Shown piece by piece: positions 24,516 to 33,394 of a stretch of DNA of 64,000 nucleotides. The stretch covers positions 15,467,418-15,531,417 of the forward strand of contig OX381707.1 in assembly GCA_947462335.1 (NCBI GenBank). The letters run 5' to 3'. The notes beneath the pieces were generated by a model. The model did not search any database and had not been told where the DNA came from. It saw nothing but the letters and a program-made list of their open reading frames with translations. The position numbers and the translations under genes were made by a program. This DNA is from Harmothoe impar. Its lineage: Eukaryota; Annelida; Polychaeta; Phyllodocida; Polynoidae. Numbering within the stretch: the stretch's first letter is position 1; the number at the start of each line of letters is the position of its first letter.

Positions 24516-25923
24516 TCATTCCAAATCTATACCGAGAAATTTGAGAATAATCTCTGTTTTGTCATCCAACTCTTTGAGCGCTCTGGCGGACAGCGTCACC
24601 CCCTGCTGTGTGGGTTTTTTGTCAGGACCTTCGTACTTGCGCACGTGGATGAGGTTCTTACCGCTGTAGTAGCTCACAGCTGCGTACACTTCGCCCTCCT
24701 CATCCAGCACTGTGAACCAGGGGGTGTGATTAGGTCTTCCTTGCGCGGACACTGTGTCGCGTATGCGCACCACTGCGCGGATATCGGCGATGCGCGCTAT
24801 TAGCTCGCGCAGCGCGTCAGCAGTGAAGTGCACTCGCTTGCTTCTGGTCAGAGATGCCTCTTTCACCTGGCCGTCTTTTGTGTAGCGCGGCCTCCTAGAC
24901 AGTCTAGCCTCGTCCTCCCAGATCTCCAGCGTCAAAGTCCCGTCTAAGCAGAACTCTAACCCGAGAGGACGGGGGGTTTTCTCTGCTTCTTCTCGTCCAT
25001 CTTCTTCTTTTTCTTGTATTTTTCTCTTCTTAGTAGGCCTTGTTGTTCTGGAACCCGCCTTAGAACGTTTCAGACCCGCAAGAAGAGTAACACCATCAGC
25101 GTGAGCTGAATCAGCAGCAGAACCAATAACAGGAGCAGCGTCAGCGCTGGTATCCAACGACTCGTTGTTGGAACAGAGCAGCCACACGCCGTCGATGCTG
25201 AGTGTAGCGGTAGAAGATGAAGCGCCGCCGCCCTCGTAAGGTGGCGGTGAGGGCAGTCGCCACGGACCGGACGCGCTACCAGTGGAAGTGAGGTCGAAAG
25301 TAGTGGAAGAGGGGAGCCGAAAAAACGTAACGTCCACCCGTTGCCCTTCGGGTTCGTCGTACGCCTCGTCGTCAGCGTCGTTCTCTGTCTCACCCTGTTG
25401 CTGCTGCTCCTCCTCCTCCTCCTCTTCTTGGTTTAGGGGCTGAGTGTCCGAATAGCTGTAAGTCTCAGCGCGAGCGGCGTCGATGGCGTCGGTTGATGTA
25501 GTGGTGGAGAGGGGCTGTGCAACGTGCGGCGGGTCATCAAAATCAGCAACAGTAGTGGGGAGGTAAAACCCCGGTTGCCAGTACTGCCCTGTGCCAGGAG
25601 CGTTGTCGTCAGTAGTAGTAGCGGTAGCAGTAGGTGCAGCAGCAGCAGCAGCAGCAGCAGGCGCAACAGTAGCAGGCGCAGCAGCCTCAGCAGGCGCAGC
25701 AGTAGCAGGCGCAGCAGTAGCAGGCGCAGCAGCAGCAGCAGCATCACGAAGAGCACCAGCAGCACGAGGATCACCAGCACCAGCAGCAGCAGCACGAGGA
25801 GCAGCAGCAGCAGCAGCAGGCGGGGCAGCAGTAGCAGCGGCAGCGCGCTTAGCAGCAACGTGTACCGTCGCGAGTGTAACAACGTCGCTAGCACGACGAC
25901 TACTACCAGTAGTACTGCTACTA

Positions 25924-25957
<34 letters not shown>

Positions 25958-26153
25958 CGCTACTACTACTACTACTACTGCTGCGAGCGCTCGCTACAGC
26001 GGGAGGGTGATAAGACCAAGCGGTTGCGGCAGTAGTCTCATCTTCAGTAGCAAGAGGAGGCACTGACGCTAAACGAGCGCTGTTCCGCGTAGTCTTCTTG
26101 TTCTTGAACTTGCTTAGATCCTTGGACGGCGCTAGGTGTTGTCTTTTGCTCAT
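24516..26153 (-). CDS. Tandem PC4-like domain protein with low-complexity N-terminus
   Basis: About 545 residues from the ATG at 26153, which has a good context (ACCACCATGA). The upstream in-frame extension to 26177 has no ATG. Residues about 58-83 are almost all Ser, 98-175 Ala-rich, and 240-275 Glu/Gln/Asp-rich. A basic KKRK-type nuclear signal lies near 375-380. The C-terminal 149 residues hold two copies of a PC4/SUB1-like fold. The first runs about 397-458 (LTLEIWEDE, then KRVHFTADALREL). The second runs about 477-545 (NLIHVRKYEG, then KKPTQQGVTLSARALKEL), matching the beta-sheet, Lys/Pro-Gly turn and helix order of PC4. PC4 domains bind single-stranded DNA and act as transcription cofactors, so a nuclear DNA-binding role is inferred. 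The gene is divergent from the tandem death-domain gene, with a TATA box at 26211-26219. The poly-Ser/Ala tracts come from trinucleotide expansions. Codons outside these tracts look maintained, with no frameshift. Confidence 0.85.
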
Positions 26154-26210
26154 GGTGGTGACTGTAGAGAGCGGCAAAAGACTGAGTGAGTGAATGGGGG
26201 TTTCCAGTCC

Positions 26211-26219
26211 CCTTATATA
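26211..26219 (-). promoter_or_regulatory. TATA box of the PC4-like gene
   Basis: TATATAAGG on the minus strand, about 58 bases before the ATG, giving a 5' leader of about 30 nt. The same TATA with about 50 bases of flank recurs at 33631-33639 in the complete Polinton-like element. Confidence 0.7.
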
Positions 26220-26262
26220 CGCCTTCTCGCTTCTAGAGCTAAGCTACTTACTGCCCTGTTCA

Positions 26263-26604
26263 GCTGCCGCCGGCTGACCGGCGGCCATTCACAAAGAGAA
26301 ACAAAAGACATAATGCATGACGTTTTCAGCTGGATCCCTTTCCCCCCTTTTGAGAGATCGACTGTCATGAGCTAAGCTACTTACCACCCTGTTCAGCAAT
26401 TCAACGCTCATTAGCTGTATAAAGGATTAAGCGGTTGCTGCCGCCGGCTGACCGGCGGCCTTTCACAAAGAGAAACAAAAGACATAATGCATGACGTTTT
26501 CAGCTGGATCCCTTTCCCCCCTTTTGAGAGATCGACTGTCATGAGCTAAGCTACTTACCACCCTGTTCAGCAATTCAACGCGCATTAGCTGTATAAAGGA
26601 TTAA
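26263..26604. repeat. Tandem 174-bp direct repeat in the divergent promoter
   Basis: Two copies (26263-26430 and 26437-26604) differ at only a few positions. Each contains the palindrome GCCGCCGGCTGACCGGCGGC, a GCATGACGTTTTCAGCTG segment with a TGACG CRE-like core, and CTGTATAAAGGATTAA at its end. It lies between the divergent PC4-like and death-domain genes and may act as a duplicated enhancer. The leading GCTGCCGC.GGCTGAC part recurs near 33683. Confidence 0.85.
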
Positions 26605-27095
26605 CGGTCATGAGCTTAGAGCGTGTATACAAAAAAACTACAGGAGGCGTGTGGCGTGAAGCAGGACCCCCTAAGACGAGTGTGTCTGTCTGTGAGTAGA
26701 GTCGTGTGCATGTGGTGAGCGACTTAAGTGTAAAAAAATCTCCGCCTCCTGCCGTGGTGAGTAGACCGGGCCGGCCGGCGGCGGCCGGCTAGTTCAATAG
26801 GGGTGACAGCTGACTAAGGCTGTGCATGAAAAAATCCGATTTTCACCTGACCTCTGACGTTTGTTACAATGAATGTCAGAGGGAGAGAGAGTCGTCCTCA
26901 GGTAGGGGGTAGGAGGTAAGGCTAGGGATGAGGAAAAAACACCATTTTCAGCTGGTCTCCACCAATAGCGATGACATACTCCTCGTCATCTAAGCTCTTA
27001 AGAAGCTCTTAAGGAGCGGAGCGGCTGAAAAGCGTCATGCGGACAGGTCGCTAGACAGCTGGGGTGCTGTTGGAAATAGGATTAAACTCCCTCTG
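26605..27095. promoter_or_regulatory. Remaining divergent intergenic regulatory region
   Basis: From 26608 to about 26830 this is homologous to 33735-33915 in the complete Polinton-like element: GTGTATACAAAAAAA, CTACAGG.GGC, GTGTCTGTCTGTGAG, AAGTGTAAAA, CCTC.TGCCG. Conservation between copies with different neighbouring genes suggests regulatory function. Confidence 0.6.
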
Positions 27096-27103
27096 TATAA
27101 AAG
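27096..27103 (+). promoter_or_regulatory. TATA box of the tandem death-domain gene
   Basis: TATAAAAG about 124 bases before the ATG at 27220. The leader between them has a CCR trinucleotide tract (27156-27206). Confidence 0.7.
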
Positions 27104-27219
27104 CTCTGATTTCTGTTGAAAAAACATATCGCCTCTGACCACAGTAACGTCTACTACCACCACCACCGCCACCACCGCCGCCGCCGCCACCGCCGCCGCC
27201 GCCGCCAAGACGAGACGAG

Positions 27220-27957
27220 ATGGCTCAAGCTATTCCACTTTCAAGCTCGCCTTCATCCCCTTGTCCACCTGAAAAGTTAATGCGGCTTGACGACATGAGA
27301 CGCGCGGTGCAGACCGATGGGGAGAATAGAGAGGTAGGACAGCGGCGCTTAGCATATAGCGACGCCTTGCTTCGTCAACTAGGTAAAGAGTTGAGCGGAT
27401 CTTGGAGAGAGTTGGGCAGTAGCTTAAAAGTTACCGCCGCCCGTATGGATGCTCTAGTAGAGCGCAGTGTCAAGACACCGGAGGAGCTGTGTACGGCGAT
27501 GTTCCGAGTCTGGTGGGGTGAAACCCCGCATCGTCAAAGATGGGGAGAGCTCGGCCGCGTCTTCACCCGCATTAGACGAGTGGAACTGTTGGCTCAGTGG
27601 ATGACCCTTCTCCACAGGCAGGGGTTGGATTTCGAGAACCCCGACTCGCACGCGATGCATAAGCACTTGGGCGCCCTCGGCAGACGCCTAGGTAGCAGGT
27701 GGAAAGAGGTGGGGGGACATTTAAAATTGTCGCCTGAGAGGTTAGATAAGATCGCTGAAGAATGCGAATACGGAGGAAGTCCCGCTGAGTGGGTCTTCCG
27801 AGTGTTGAAAATGTGGCAAGATGAAGCTGACGGTGCCGGCAGTACGCCTTTTGAACTCCTTCGAGTGTTGACTGAGGACATGGGAAAGTTTGACCTCGGC
27901 ATCGCGATATTACTTGACTTTATCAAGCAAGAAACAACGAGAACAACGGACATGTGA
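27220..27957 (+). CDS. Tandem death-domain protein
   Basis: 245 residues, single exon, ATG in good context (GAGATGG). Two death-fold domains lie at about 49-127 and 148-230. Each shows the death-domain signature: leading LG..L, a Trp motif (SWRELGSSLKV at 61-71, RWKEVGGHLKL at 160-170), an acidic helix, then a W/WWG or MWQ helix and a final hydrophobic helix. There is no kinase, caspase, NACHT or transmembrane segment, so it is an adaptor- or decoy-type protein. Death domains assemble apoptosis and NF-kB complexes in the cytosol. A stand-alone tandem form resembles in architecture the tandem death-effector proteins some viruses use to block caspase activation, but its effect here is inferred only. 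It is transcribed divergently from the PC4-like gene. It ends 144 bases before a 44-bp perfect palindrome. The reading frame is intact, which suggests recent activity or selection. Confidence 0.88.
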   Translation: MAQAIPLSSSPSSPCPPEKLMRLDDMRRAVQTDGENREVGQRRLAYSDALLRQLGKELSGSWRELGSSLKVTAARMDALVERSVKTPEELCTAMFRVWWGETPHRQRWGELGRVFTRIRRVELLAQWMTLLHRQGLDFENPDSHAMHKHLGALGRRLGSRWKEVGGHLKLSPERLDKIAEECEYGGSPAEWVFRVLKMWQDEADGAGSTPFELLRVLTEDMGKFDLGIAILLDFIKQETTRTTDM

Positions 27958-28101
27958 ATTGTTGTGTTTTATTTTCATACGTCTTCTTTATTAGTAAGTA
28001 AAAAAAATATTATAACAATTAAGTCGCGTGTCCTCTTAAAGTGTCACTTCCTCCGGTCGCGGCTGATCGCCTCATCAGGGAATGTGATAAACAAAAAAAT
28101 T

Positions 28102-28145
28102 GAGAGACACACTTCTTCCTCTCGAGAGGAAGAAGTGTGTCTCTC
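28102..28145. repeat. Perfect 44-bp palindrome
   Basis: Two 22-base arms (GAGAGACACACTTCTTCCTC.. and its exact complement) with no spacer, centred at 28123/28124. It follows the death-domain gene and could form an RNA 3' hairpin or a DNA cruciform. Its position relative to the GTGCCCC block matches the 21-bp hairpin inside the TIRs of the complete element. Confidence 0.95.
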
Positions 28146-28245
28146 GATTAAATTCTTTTCTTTCTTTTTTTCTTAAAAGAGACAAACGCCCCTTAGAGTG
28201 CCCCCCCCCCACCCCTCTAGAGTGCCCCCCTAGAGTGCCCCTCAC
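28146..28245. mobile_element. Inner-TIR remnant of the relic Polinton-like element
   Basis: The order hairpin, CTTAAAAGAGAC, C-rich tract, AGAGTGCCCCCC, AGAGTGCCCCTC repeats that of the right TIR at 39922-40066. Similarity stops at about 28245, so the outer TIR is lost. This ties the 24.5-28.2 kb gene pair to the same element family. Confidence 0.6.
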
Positions 28246-29836
28246 TGAAGTCCTTATGGGTCCCTACCTTGGATTTTATGGGCTATTTGTTATACCATTC
28301 ATAAGAAAATACTGATTATTTCTAACCATAATCAATATACATGGTTACAAGTAAGTGTAGCAGAGCAGGAGAATCTACTGCAGATTTACAATATATACTA
28401 CAGTATTTGTGTACATGGATAGTAGAATATACTGTCGGTTTTGTACAGTATACAATGACATATTTTTTGTTTCACTATTTGCAGTCTAGTATTCCTAGTT
28501 ATGGTAATATATTATGGGATATATTGTGCCTCTCATGGTAACATGTGTATTGGAAAGTTGAGCCATTATACATGTTTATGCATGGTATACATGATGGAAA
28601 ACCACGGTAAAGGTGTAAGGTATCATCAGACCCCTGTATCAAACGCCTGAGGTATATAGAAACATGACATTGTAGAGTGCTCTAATTCCGCCCATTTGGC
28701 ACCCCGACAAATTCGATTCATATGACAATATCACCACTCCATACCAAATTATCCACCAATAGTGGCTGTACTAGTGCCCCTCTAGGTAGACGCGGTGACA
28801 TATATGGACGTATTTATTGCCGTAATTGCTTATATAAAAGTGCTTAGTAGGACTATGGCCAAGTGCACACGTCTATATTCCCTCCCAAATCGACCTCTCG
28901 AGATTCGCTGCCACTGCAGGCATGTATGTAATGCCCCAGACTTTTATCTTTCCATATAAAGTTTGCAGCAGAAGGAGCCCCACATGGCTGATGGGGGAGG
29001 TGAGGAGGGGCAGAATGCCGAAATGAGACCCATAAAGTGGGTGCCATGGGAGTAGGATTGGCCACAATGGATATAAAACACTTTTATTCAATCTTGTTTT
29101 TCCTCTACTGAAAGTATAGGAATTGCCATATAGAGAGGGGAATACACTAAACTGGTTTCTCTCTTCTAGATTTGGCCGCATTGTTGACTCCGCACTTGGA
29201 ATACAAGTACATTTGTGTACTATCATGCGGCAAATCTCTCTGGTACATTTCACACATATACTACTGACTCAAGCCTTTGCCGAAATTGCAATTGCTCTTC
29301 CGGCAATGGCTGCGACTATCCATGCGTTACTTGGGTGGATGGTACTTATTGGCCGGTATATCATAAGCAGATGGCCGCTTATTGAATTCAACTCCACAAC
29401 TTTATCCCTGGTGCTTATATATTCAAGACCGGCGCTTAGGCCACCCAAAAGCACTGAAAATTACGACAAGGGAACCTTTTTTTACTTCTTTTCTATTTAA
29501 TTTGTTTCCTCGGTGGCCAAAACACTTATGACGAAAATCAACTTTTTACTAGTTTAAAAGTTCACTGATCAGCTAAACCTGGGGGAAATTGGTTATTTTT
29601 AGCCCACTACATTATAGATCGTATAAGCTTTATTTTTTTATACCAAATATGCATGCCCATATCTATCCACTTTTATCGTTTATTTTTTTTTACATTTAAG
29701 GTTTGCGGGTAAGTACCGACCCTAATTGGTGTTACGAGCAGGCCCTCATTTAGTCAGGCGGAAGAGAGAACAAGCTTCAGTCCTCGCTACACGCAGAGCA
29801 GGGTGCTACTGGTCGGGGGTTTAACTCAATGGTGGC
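28246..29836. other. Intergenic, no confident gene
   Basis: The 125-126 residue ORFs on both strands at about 28873-29500 lack recognisable domains and overlap each other. I do not call them genes. Confidence 0.5.
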
Positions 29837-30151
29837 TGTGTCTCACGAGTTCTGGCCAATGTGAACGTCTTTGACCGGGTGCCAGATTTGGCCGGTGATG
29901 TCTTTGACCGGGTGCCAGCTTTTACCTGCTGACAGAAACATGTTTATTTAGGGCAGGTGAAGATATATGGAGATATAACCACCGCCATGTTCTTTATTTT
30001 ATCCCTTACATATCAAAGAAGAAATTTATTTATTCTAAATCTTATTTTTTATGGTGGCCGGTCAAAGCTGGCACCCGGTCAAACTTGGCAACTGGTCAAA
30101 GCCGGCACCCGTTCAAAGACGTTCACTTTGGCCAGAACTCGTGAGGTACAG
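29837..30151. repeat. MITE with GTCTTTGACCGGGTG ends
   Basis: The ends carry TGTCTCACGAGTTCTGGCCA and its inverse. Inside are repeated TCTTTGACCGGGTGCCA motifs and inverted copies. The family recurs at 52893-53219 and 54133-54459. Confidence 0.85.
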
Positions 30152-30793
30152 TAGTAATTGGACATCCACCTGTTAATAATTGCTTGAACTTTAGACAATA
30201 TGGAGAAGCCCAACGCCTAATTCCAATGGTCGCTATACGGCGCACTCTGCACTGAACCATTTTACACAGTGGTCATGTCATATCAGGGGATCATGGATCT
30301 GGGTTGTTTTGTTTTTTTGTTCTTCTTTTCTTTGGTCTTCTGTGGAAATCGCCCACAACATATTTTGTAATATATGGGAATGATATGCACCATCTTCTTG
30401 CTAGGGGGTGGGGGAGGAAATTCTGTCGTGCTCATGCAAAAGTCCACCGACAACTGTTGCAACCCCCTTCCCCTCCTCCACCCCAAGTACTTAGTTCAAA
30501 AAAGACCAGTGACTAAACTTTAGAACAGCCACCCCCAACTCTGCCCACCCTGTTACAGTGCTTCAGTTAAACCCGCTGGTCATGGTGACCTTTAATAAGA
30601 AGCCTACCATGTGTGGCCCCACCACAGGGCAGGCCGGACCCCATCTCTCCCAATTCCGCCAGGTGGCGCTGTAGCAGTACTTCCGCCGCGGGGCTGTCAC
30701 TGTAGCTGGCAGGGAGACACCAGCAAGATAACCACAGGGCAGGGGACAGGGCCCTACAAGTGCAGGCTGATAACGTTAGGCCGGCAATTTCAT
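30152..30793. other. Intergenic, no gene seen
   Basis: No supported gene. Confidence 0.5.
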
Positions 30794-30853
30794 ACAACAC
30801 TAGAGAGTCGAGTGACCCATACCCCTATGACCAAGCTTCTATCATAGGGCAGG
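30794..30853. repeat. Left part of a GAGTCGAGTGACC MITE split by the Polinton-like element
   Basis: ACAACACTAGAGAGTCGAGT then GACCCAT and CCCCTATGACCAAGCTTCT. Its inverted partner lies at 40926-40977. Removing the insert and one copy of GGCAGG restores an element of about 514 bp. Confidence 0.8.
30848..30853. repeat. Target-site duplication GGCAGG, left
   Basis: It directly abuts the AGTAGTA terminus. The same six bases directly follow the right TACTACT terminus at 40518-40523. Six-base duplications are diagnostic of Polinton/Maverick insertion. Confidence 0.85.
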
Positions 30854-30919
30854 AGTAGTATTGTATGTATCCGAACGGGACTATAGTTAAGTACTGTTTA
30901 TTACTCAATCGACCTGCAG

Positions 30920-31190
30920 CCAATCAGAGGCCTCCCTTTTGGCGGGAAATTCAAAAGCAGCCAATGAGAGGCCTCCCTTTTGGCGGGAAATTCAAATAGG
31001 TCACGTGACCGGAAGTGACCTACTTCCGGTCACGTGACCTTTGGGCGGGAAATTCAAATAGGTCACGTGACCGGAAGTGACCTACTTAAGAGGGTCACGT
31101 GACCACCATGTTGGCGGGAAATTCAAATAGGTCACGTGACTGGAAGTGACCTACTTAAGGGGGTCACGTGACTACTAGGTTGGCGTGAAT
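30920..31190 (+). promoter_or_regulatory. CCAAT / E2F / E-box / ETS site array in the left TIR
   Basis: CCAAT at 30920-30924 and 30961-30965. E2F-type TTTTGGCGGGAAA at 30937-30949 and 30978-30990, with variants at 31040-31052 and 31111-31121. Perfect palindrome GGTCACGTGACC at 30999-31010, 31028-31039, 31061-31072 and 31093-31104, with GGTCACGTGAC at 31130-31140 and 31162-31172. ETS-type CCGGAAGTGA at 31009-31018 and 31071-31080, inverted at 31022-31029, and a diverged TGGAAGTGA at 31141. The whole set is mirrored in the right TIR. Binding is inferred from consensus only. Confidence 0.75.
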
Positions 31191-31391
31191 TTCAAAATAA
31201 GTCACTTGAGATTTTTATGGATAAATAAATTTAAAAAAAGAAAAAGCAAGCTGAAAGCTTGCTAAAAAATTATTTAAAAATGCGGCTCTTTTTTTTTAGG
31301 GGGGGGAGGGGCACTCTGGGGGGCACTCTTTAAGATGCATGGGGGGGGAGGGGGGGGAGGGGGGAGGGGAGGGGAAGGGTTTTTAAGAGTG

Positions 31392-31438
31392 AGACTCGCC
31401 TCTCTGCCCTCTCTTTTAGAGGGCAGAGAGGCGAGTCT
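31392..31438. repeat. 21-bp-stem hairpin in the left TIR
   Basis: Arms 31392-31412 and 31418-31438 (AGACTCGCCTCTCTGCCCTC.. and complement) are perfect, with loop CTTTT. The same hairpin in the right TIR is at 39922-39968. Confidence 0.95.
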
Positions 31439-31497
31439 ACTGGTTCGTCTACTTACAATGAAATGTATCATGATTGCGTTTATGATGATGTGCATCT

Positions 31498-31969
31498 CTT
31501 GCTGGCCAGACTTTCAAGCAAATTTGCCAAAGTCCAGCCCGTTATTGAATGTCCGGCCTAGCCTGACCCTCAGTAGAACAGTCCTTGACCCATCTATTAT
31601 AGTCCAGCAGCGCCTGACCCTTGTATGAGAGTAGTATTGGCGACATTGGCTGACTCTGATATTTACCTGTGTGTACGGAGGGAGGAGAGGGTTCACAGCC
31701 ACAGCTCTCTTAAGGCAAAGCTTGCGCTTATAGAGCACTACTAGTGGAGGTCTGGATGAGGAAGCTATGGCGGTTGTCTTCAAAAAAAATAAAAAAATAG
31801 CCATGGCGCATGTCGATGTCGCTTAATTATGCTCATATCTCATGTCGATTTTAAGAATTGCTCATGTCACCTGTCACTATGTTTTTCAAGCTTCATGTCA
31901 AATGTCACTAGGCCTCATGTCGAATGTCGATTCTAAGAAACAGGTATGTCACCATCTCGAATTTAGCGG
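31498..31969. other. Element interior, no gene seen
   Basis: 31805-31965 consists of CATGTCGATTTTAAGAA-type short repeats of the dispersed family also seen at 8470-8670. No supported gene. Confidence 0.5.
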
Positions 31970-31979
31970 TCCACACTGC

Positions 31980-32033
<54 letters not shown>

Positions 32034-32375
32034 TGCTGCTGATTTGCTGTTGCTGCTGCTGTCGGTGCTGCTGCTTGTGCTGCTCGTGCAGCTGCTGCAG
32101 CTGCTGACAGCTGCTGCTGCTTGTGCTGCTCGTGCAGCTGCTGCAGTTGCTGACGATGTCACGGATGCTGTTGACAGATGCTGCTGCTTGTGCTACTCGT
32201 GCAGCTGCTGCTGCTGCTGCTGCTGCTGACGATGTCACGGATGCTGCTGACAGATGCTGCTGCTTGTGCTGCTTGTGCAGCTGCTGCAGCAGCTGCTGCT
32301 TGTGCTGCTCGTGCTGCTGCTGCTGACGATGTCACGGATGCTGCTGACAGATGCTGCTGCTTGTGCTGCACGAGA
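31970..32375. repeat. CTG/CAG-rich repeat block
   Basis: A pure (GCTGCT)n run at 31980-32040 is followed by irregular units of about 76-97 bp containing GACGATGTCACGGATGCTG and GACAGATGCTGCTGCTTGTG. It lies just downstream of the 287-residue gene's stop codon, possibly in its 3' UTR. The Ala/Ser/Leu/Cys-rich ORFs in all frames are simple-repeat products. Confidence 0.85.
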
Positions 32376-32430
32376 CCGAGTAGCCGCTATTACTAATGCT
32401 ACTAATACTAGTATGAGAAAATACATTTAG

Positions 32431-33294
32431 TCAGTCGATTAAATCAAGGAGGTTTTCTGACTTCAGTGGATCGTTTAGCCATCGGCCACAGGCAAAACTT
32501 GAAACCATTTTATACATGGGGCAATTGGCAGAGTCGAAACATGTTGGTACGATGGGGTCGATCATGTTCATCATCAGTTCAGGCAAAGGAAGTGTGTCGA
32601 CAGCACGCGAAAACTTCATGTCCGGATGTTTCAACACAAGACCTTTTATCACACTCACACAGCTGCTTTGAAGAGTGAATCCTTGACCAAACTTGAGCTT
32701 TTCCAACACAGCTTTGGCCTCCTTCTGTGCAGTAAGGGATCTCTCTTTCGGGGTCATCGCAGTGCTGGCTAGCATGTCCTCAAAGTCTTTAACATAATGT
32801 TCCAACGGGCTACAAATGATGTACTCCAGATCATCGTCCGCATATGTCGTCTCCTCGCACCATATTGTGTCTTCTCCTGTTTCGAATTCCGTCATTTTCT
32901 GAACAATCTCCTCGTGAGTGCGTTGCATATATCGAAGCTCCTTCAAAGACCAGATAACTTGTATGCCGAAGCCTGAAAAACCTGAAGGAATTTCACCACT
33001 ACAGTCAGGCCAACTATACGGAGCTAAGAAAAATAGCTCCAACAAAATTTTCTCCCTCTGTCCAAATGAAACTACTTCCGTTCCGATGAAGTTGAAGCAT
33101 GCTTCTATCCATTGCTCCTTGGTGACGTCCTTCCAATGTTTCTTTACCTCACATGCATCATAGGGCACTGTTTCTCTTCCTGCTTCTAGTGGGAGTTGCT
33201 TTTTCTTTCTTGGACTCATTTGGAGAGTTTCGATGCTCTGTAGCGTCGACACTTCGATAAGAAAAGAAGCTGTAAAGGTAGAAATAACCCTCAT
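32431..33294 (-). CDS. Orphan cargo protein of the Polinton-like element, 287 aa
   Basis: Intact single-exon ORF from ATG at 33294 to stop at 32431. An alternative start at residue 26 would begin MSPRKKKQLP, a basic nuclear-signal-like N-terminus. I do not recognise the family. The protein is of ordinary complexity, mostly predicted helical, with acidic stretches (about residues 140-160), a Lys-rich helix (about 183-203) and seven or more Cys. It is unlikely to be a membrane protein. It does not resemble Polinton polymerase, integrase, ATPase, protease or capsid proteins as far as I can judge. It occupies the place the PC4-like gene holds relative to the shared promoter block. A TATA-like TACATAAG on the minus strand lies near 33374-33381, and a stronger TATATAAGG at 33631-33639. 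The intact frame amid decayed sequence argues that it is functional. Confidence 0.75.
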   Translation of the reverse strand: MRVISTFTASFLIEVSTLQSIETLQMSPRKKKQLPLEAGRETVPYDACEVKKHWKDVTKEQWIEACFNFIGTEVVSFGQREKILLELFFLAPYSWPDCSGEIPSGFSGFGIQVIWSLKELRYMQRTHEEIVQKMTEFETGEDTIWCEETTYADDDLEYIICSPLEHYVKDFEDMLASTAMTPKERSLTAQKEAKAVLEKLKFGQGFTLQSSCVSVIKGLVLKHPDMKFSRAVDTLPLPELMMNMIDPIVPTCFDSANCPMYKMVSSFACGRWLNDPLKSENLLDLID

Positions 33295-33373
33295 AACATG
33301 CTGAGCGAGCGTGGAGTGGACGATGCTACGATGATGAAGGGCGGGTCGAGAAAGTGTGATGGGTGAGAGCGGC

Positions 33374-33394
33374 GTTTCACTCCTTATGTACCCT
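33374..33394 (-). promoter_or_regulatory. Possible proximal TATA-like element of the 287-aa gene
   Basis: The minus strand reads GGGTACATAAGGAGTG about 80 bases upstream of the ATG. It is weaker than the TATATAAGG further upstream. Confidence 0.4.

Larger units (their letters stand above)
30854..31497 (+). repeat. Left terminal inverted repeat
   Basis: Near-identical inverted copy of 39864-40517; differences are mainly in G-run length and a few terminal bases. From outside in: terminus, transcription-factor site array (30920-31190), A/T-rich segment with hairpin AGCAAGCT-GAA-AGCTTGCT (31245-31263), GGGGCACTCT block, long G tract, 21-bp hairpin (31392-31438), then ATGATGATGTGCATC. Confidence 0.92.

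Noticed and set aside
25070..26066. Leu-, Ser- and Ala-rich ORFs overlapping the PC4-like gene in other frames
   Set aside because: They are shadows of CAG/GCA/CTA trinucleotide tracts in the real minus-strand CDS.
28873..29500. Overlapping 125- and 126-residue ORFs on opposite strands
   Set aside because: No domain, no promoter or splice context. Mutual overlap suggests chance.
31842..32426. Poly-Cys, poly-Ala and poly-Leu ORFs
   Set aside because: Simple-repeat translations of the CTG/CAG block; all six frames are open.
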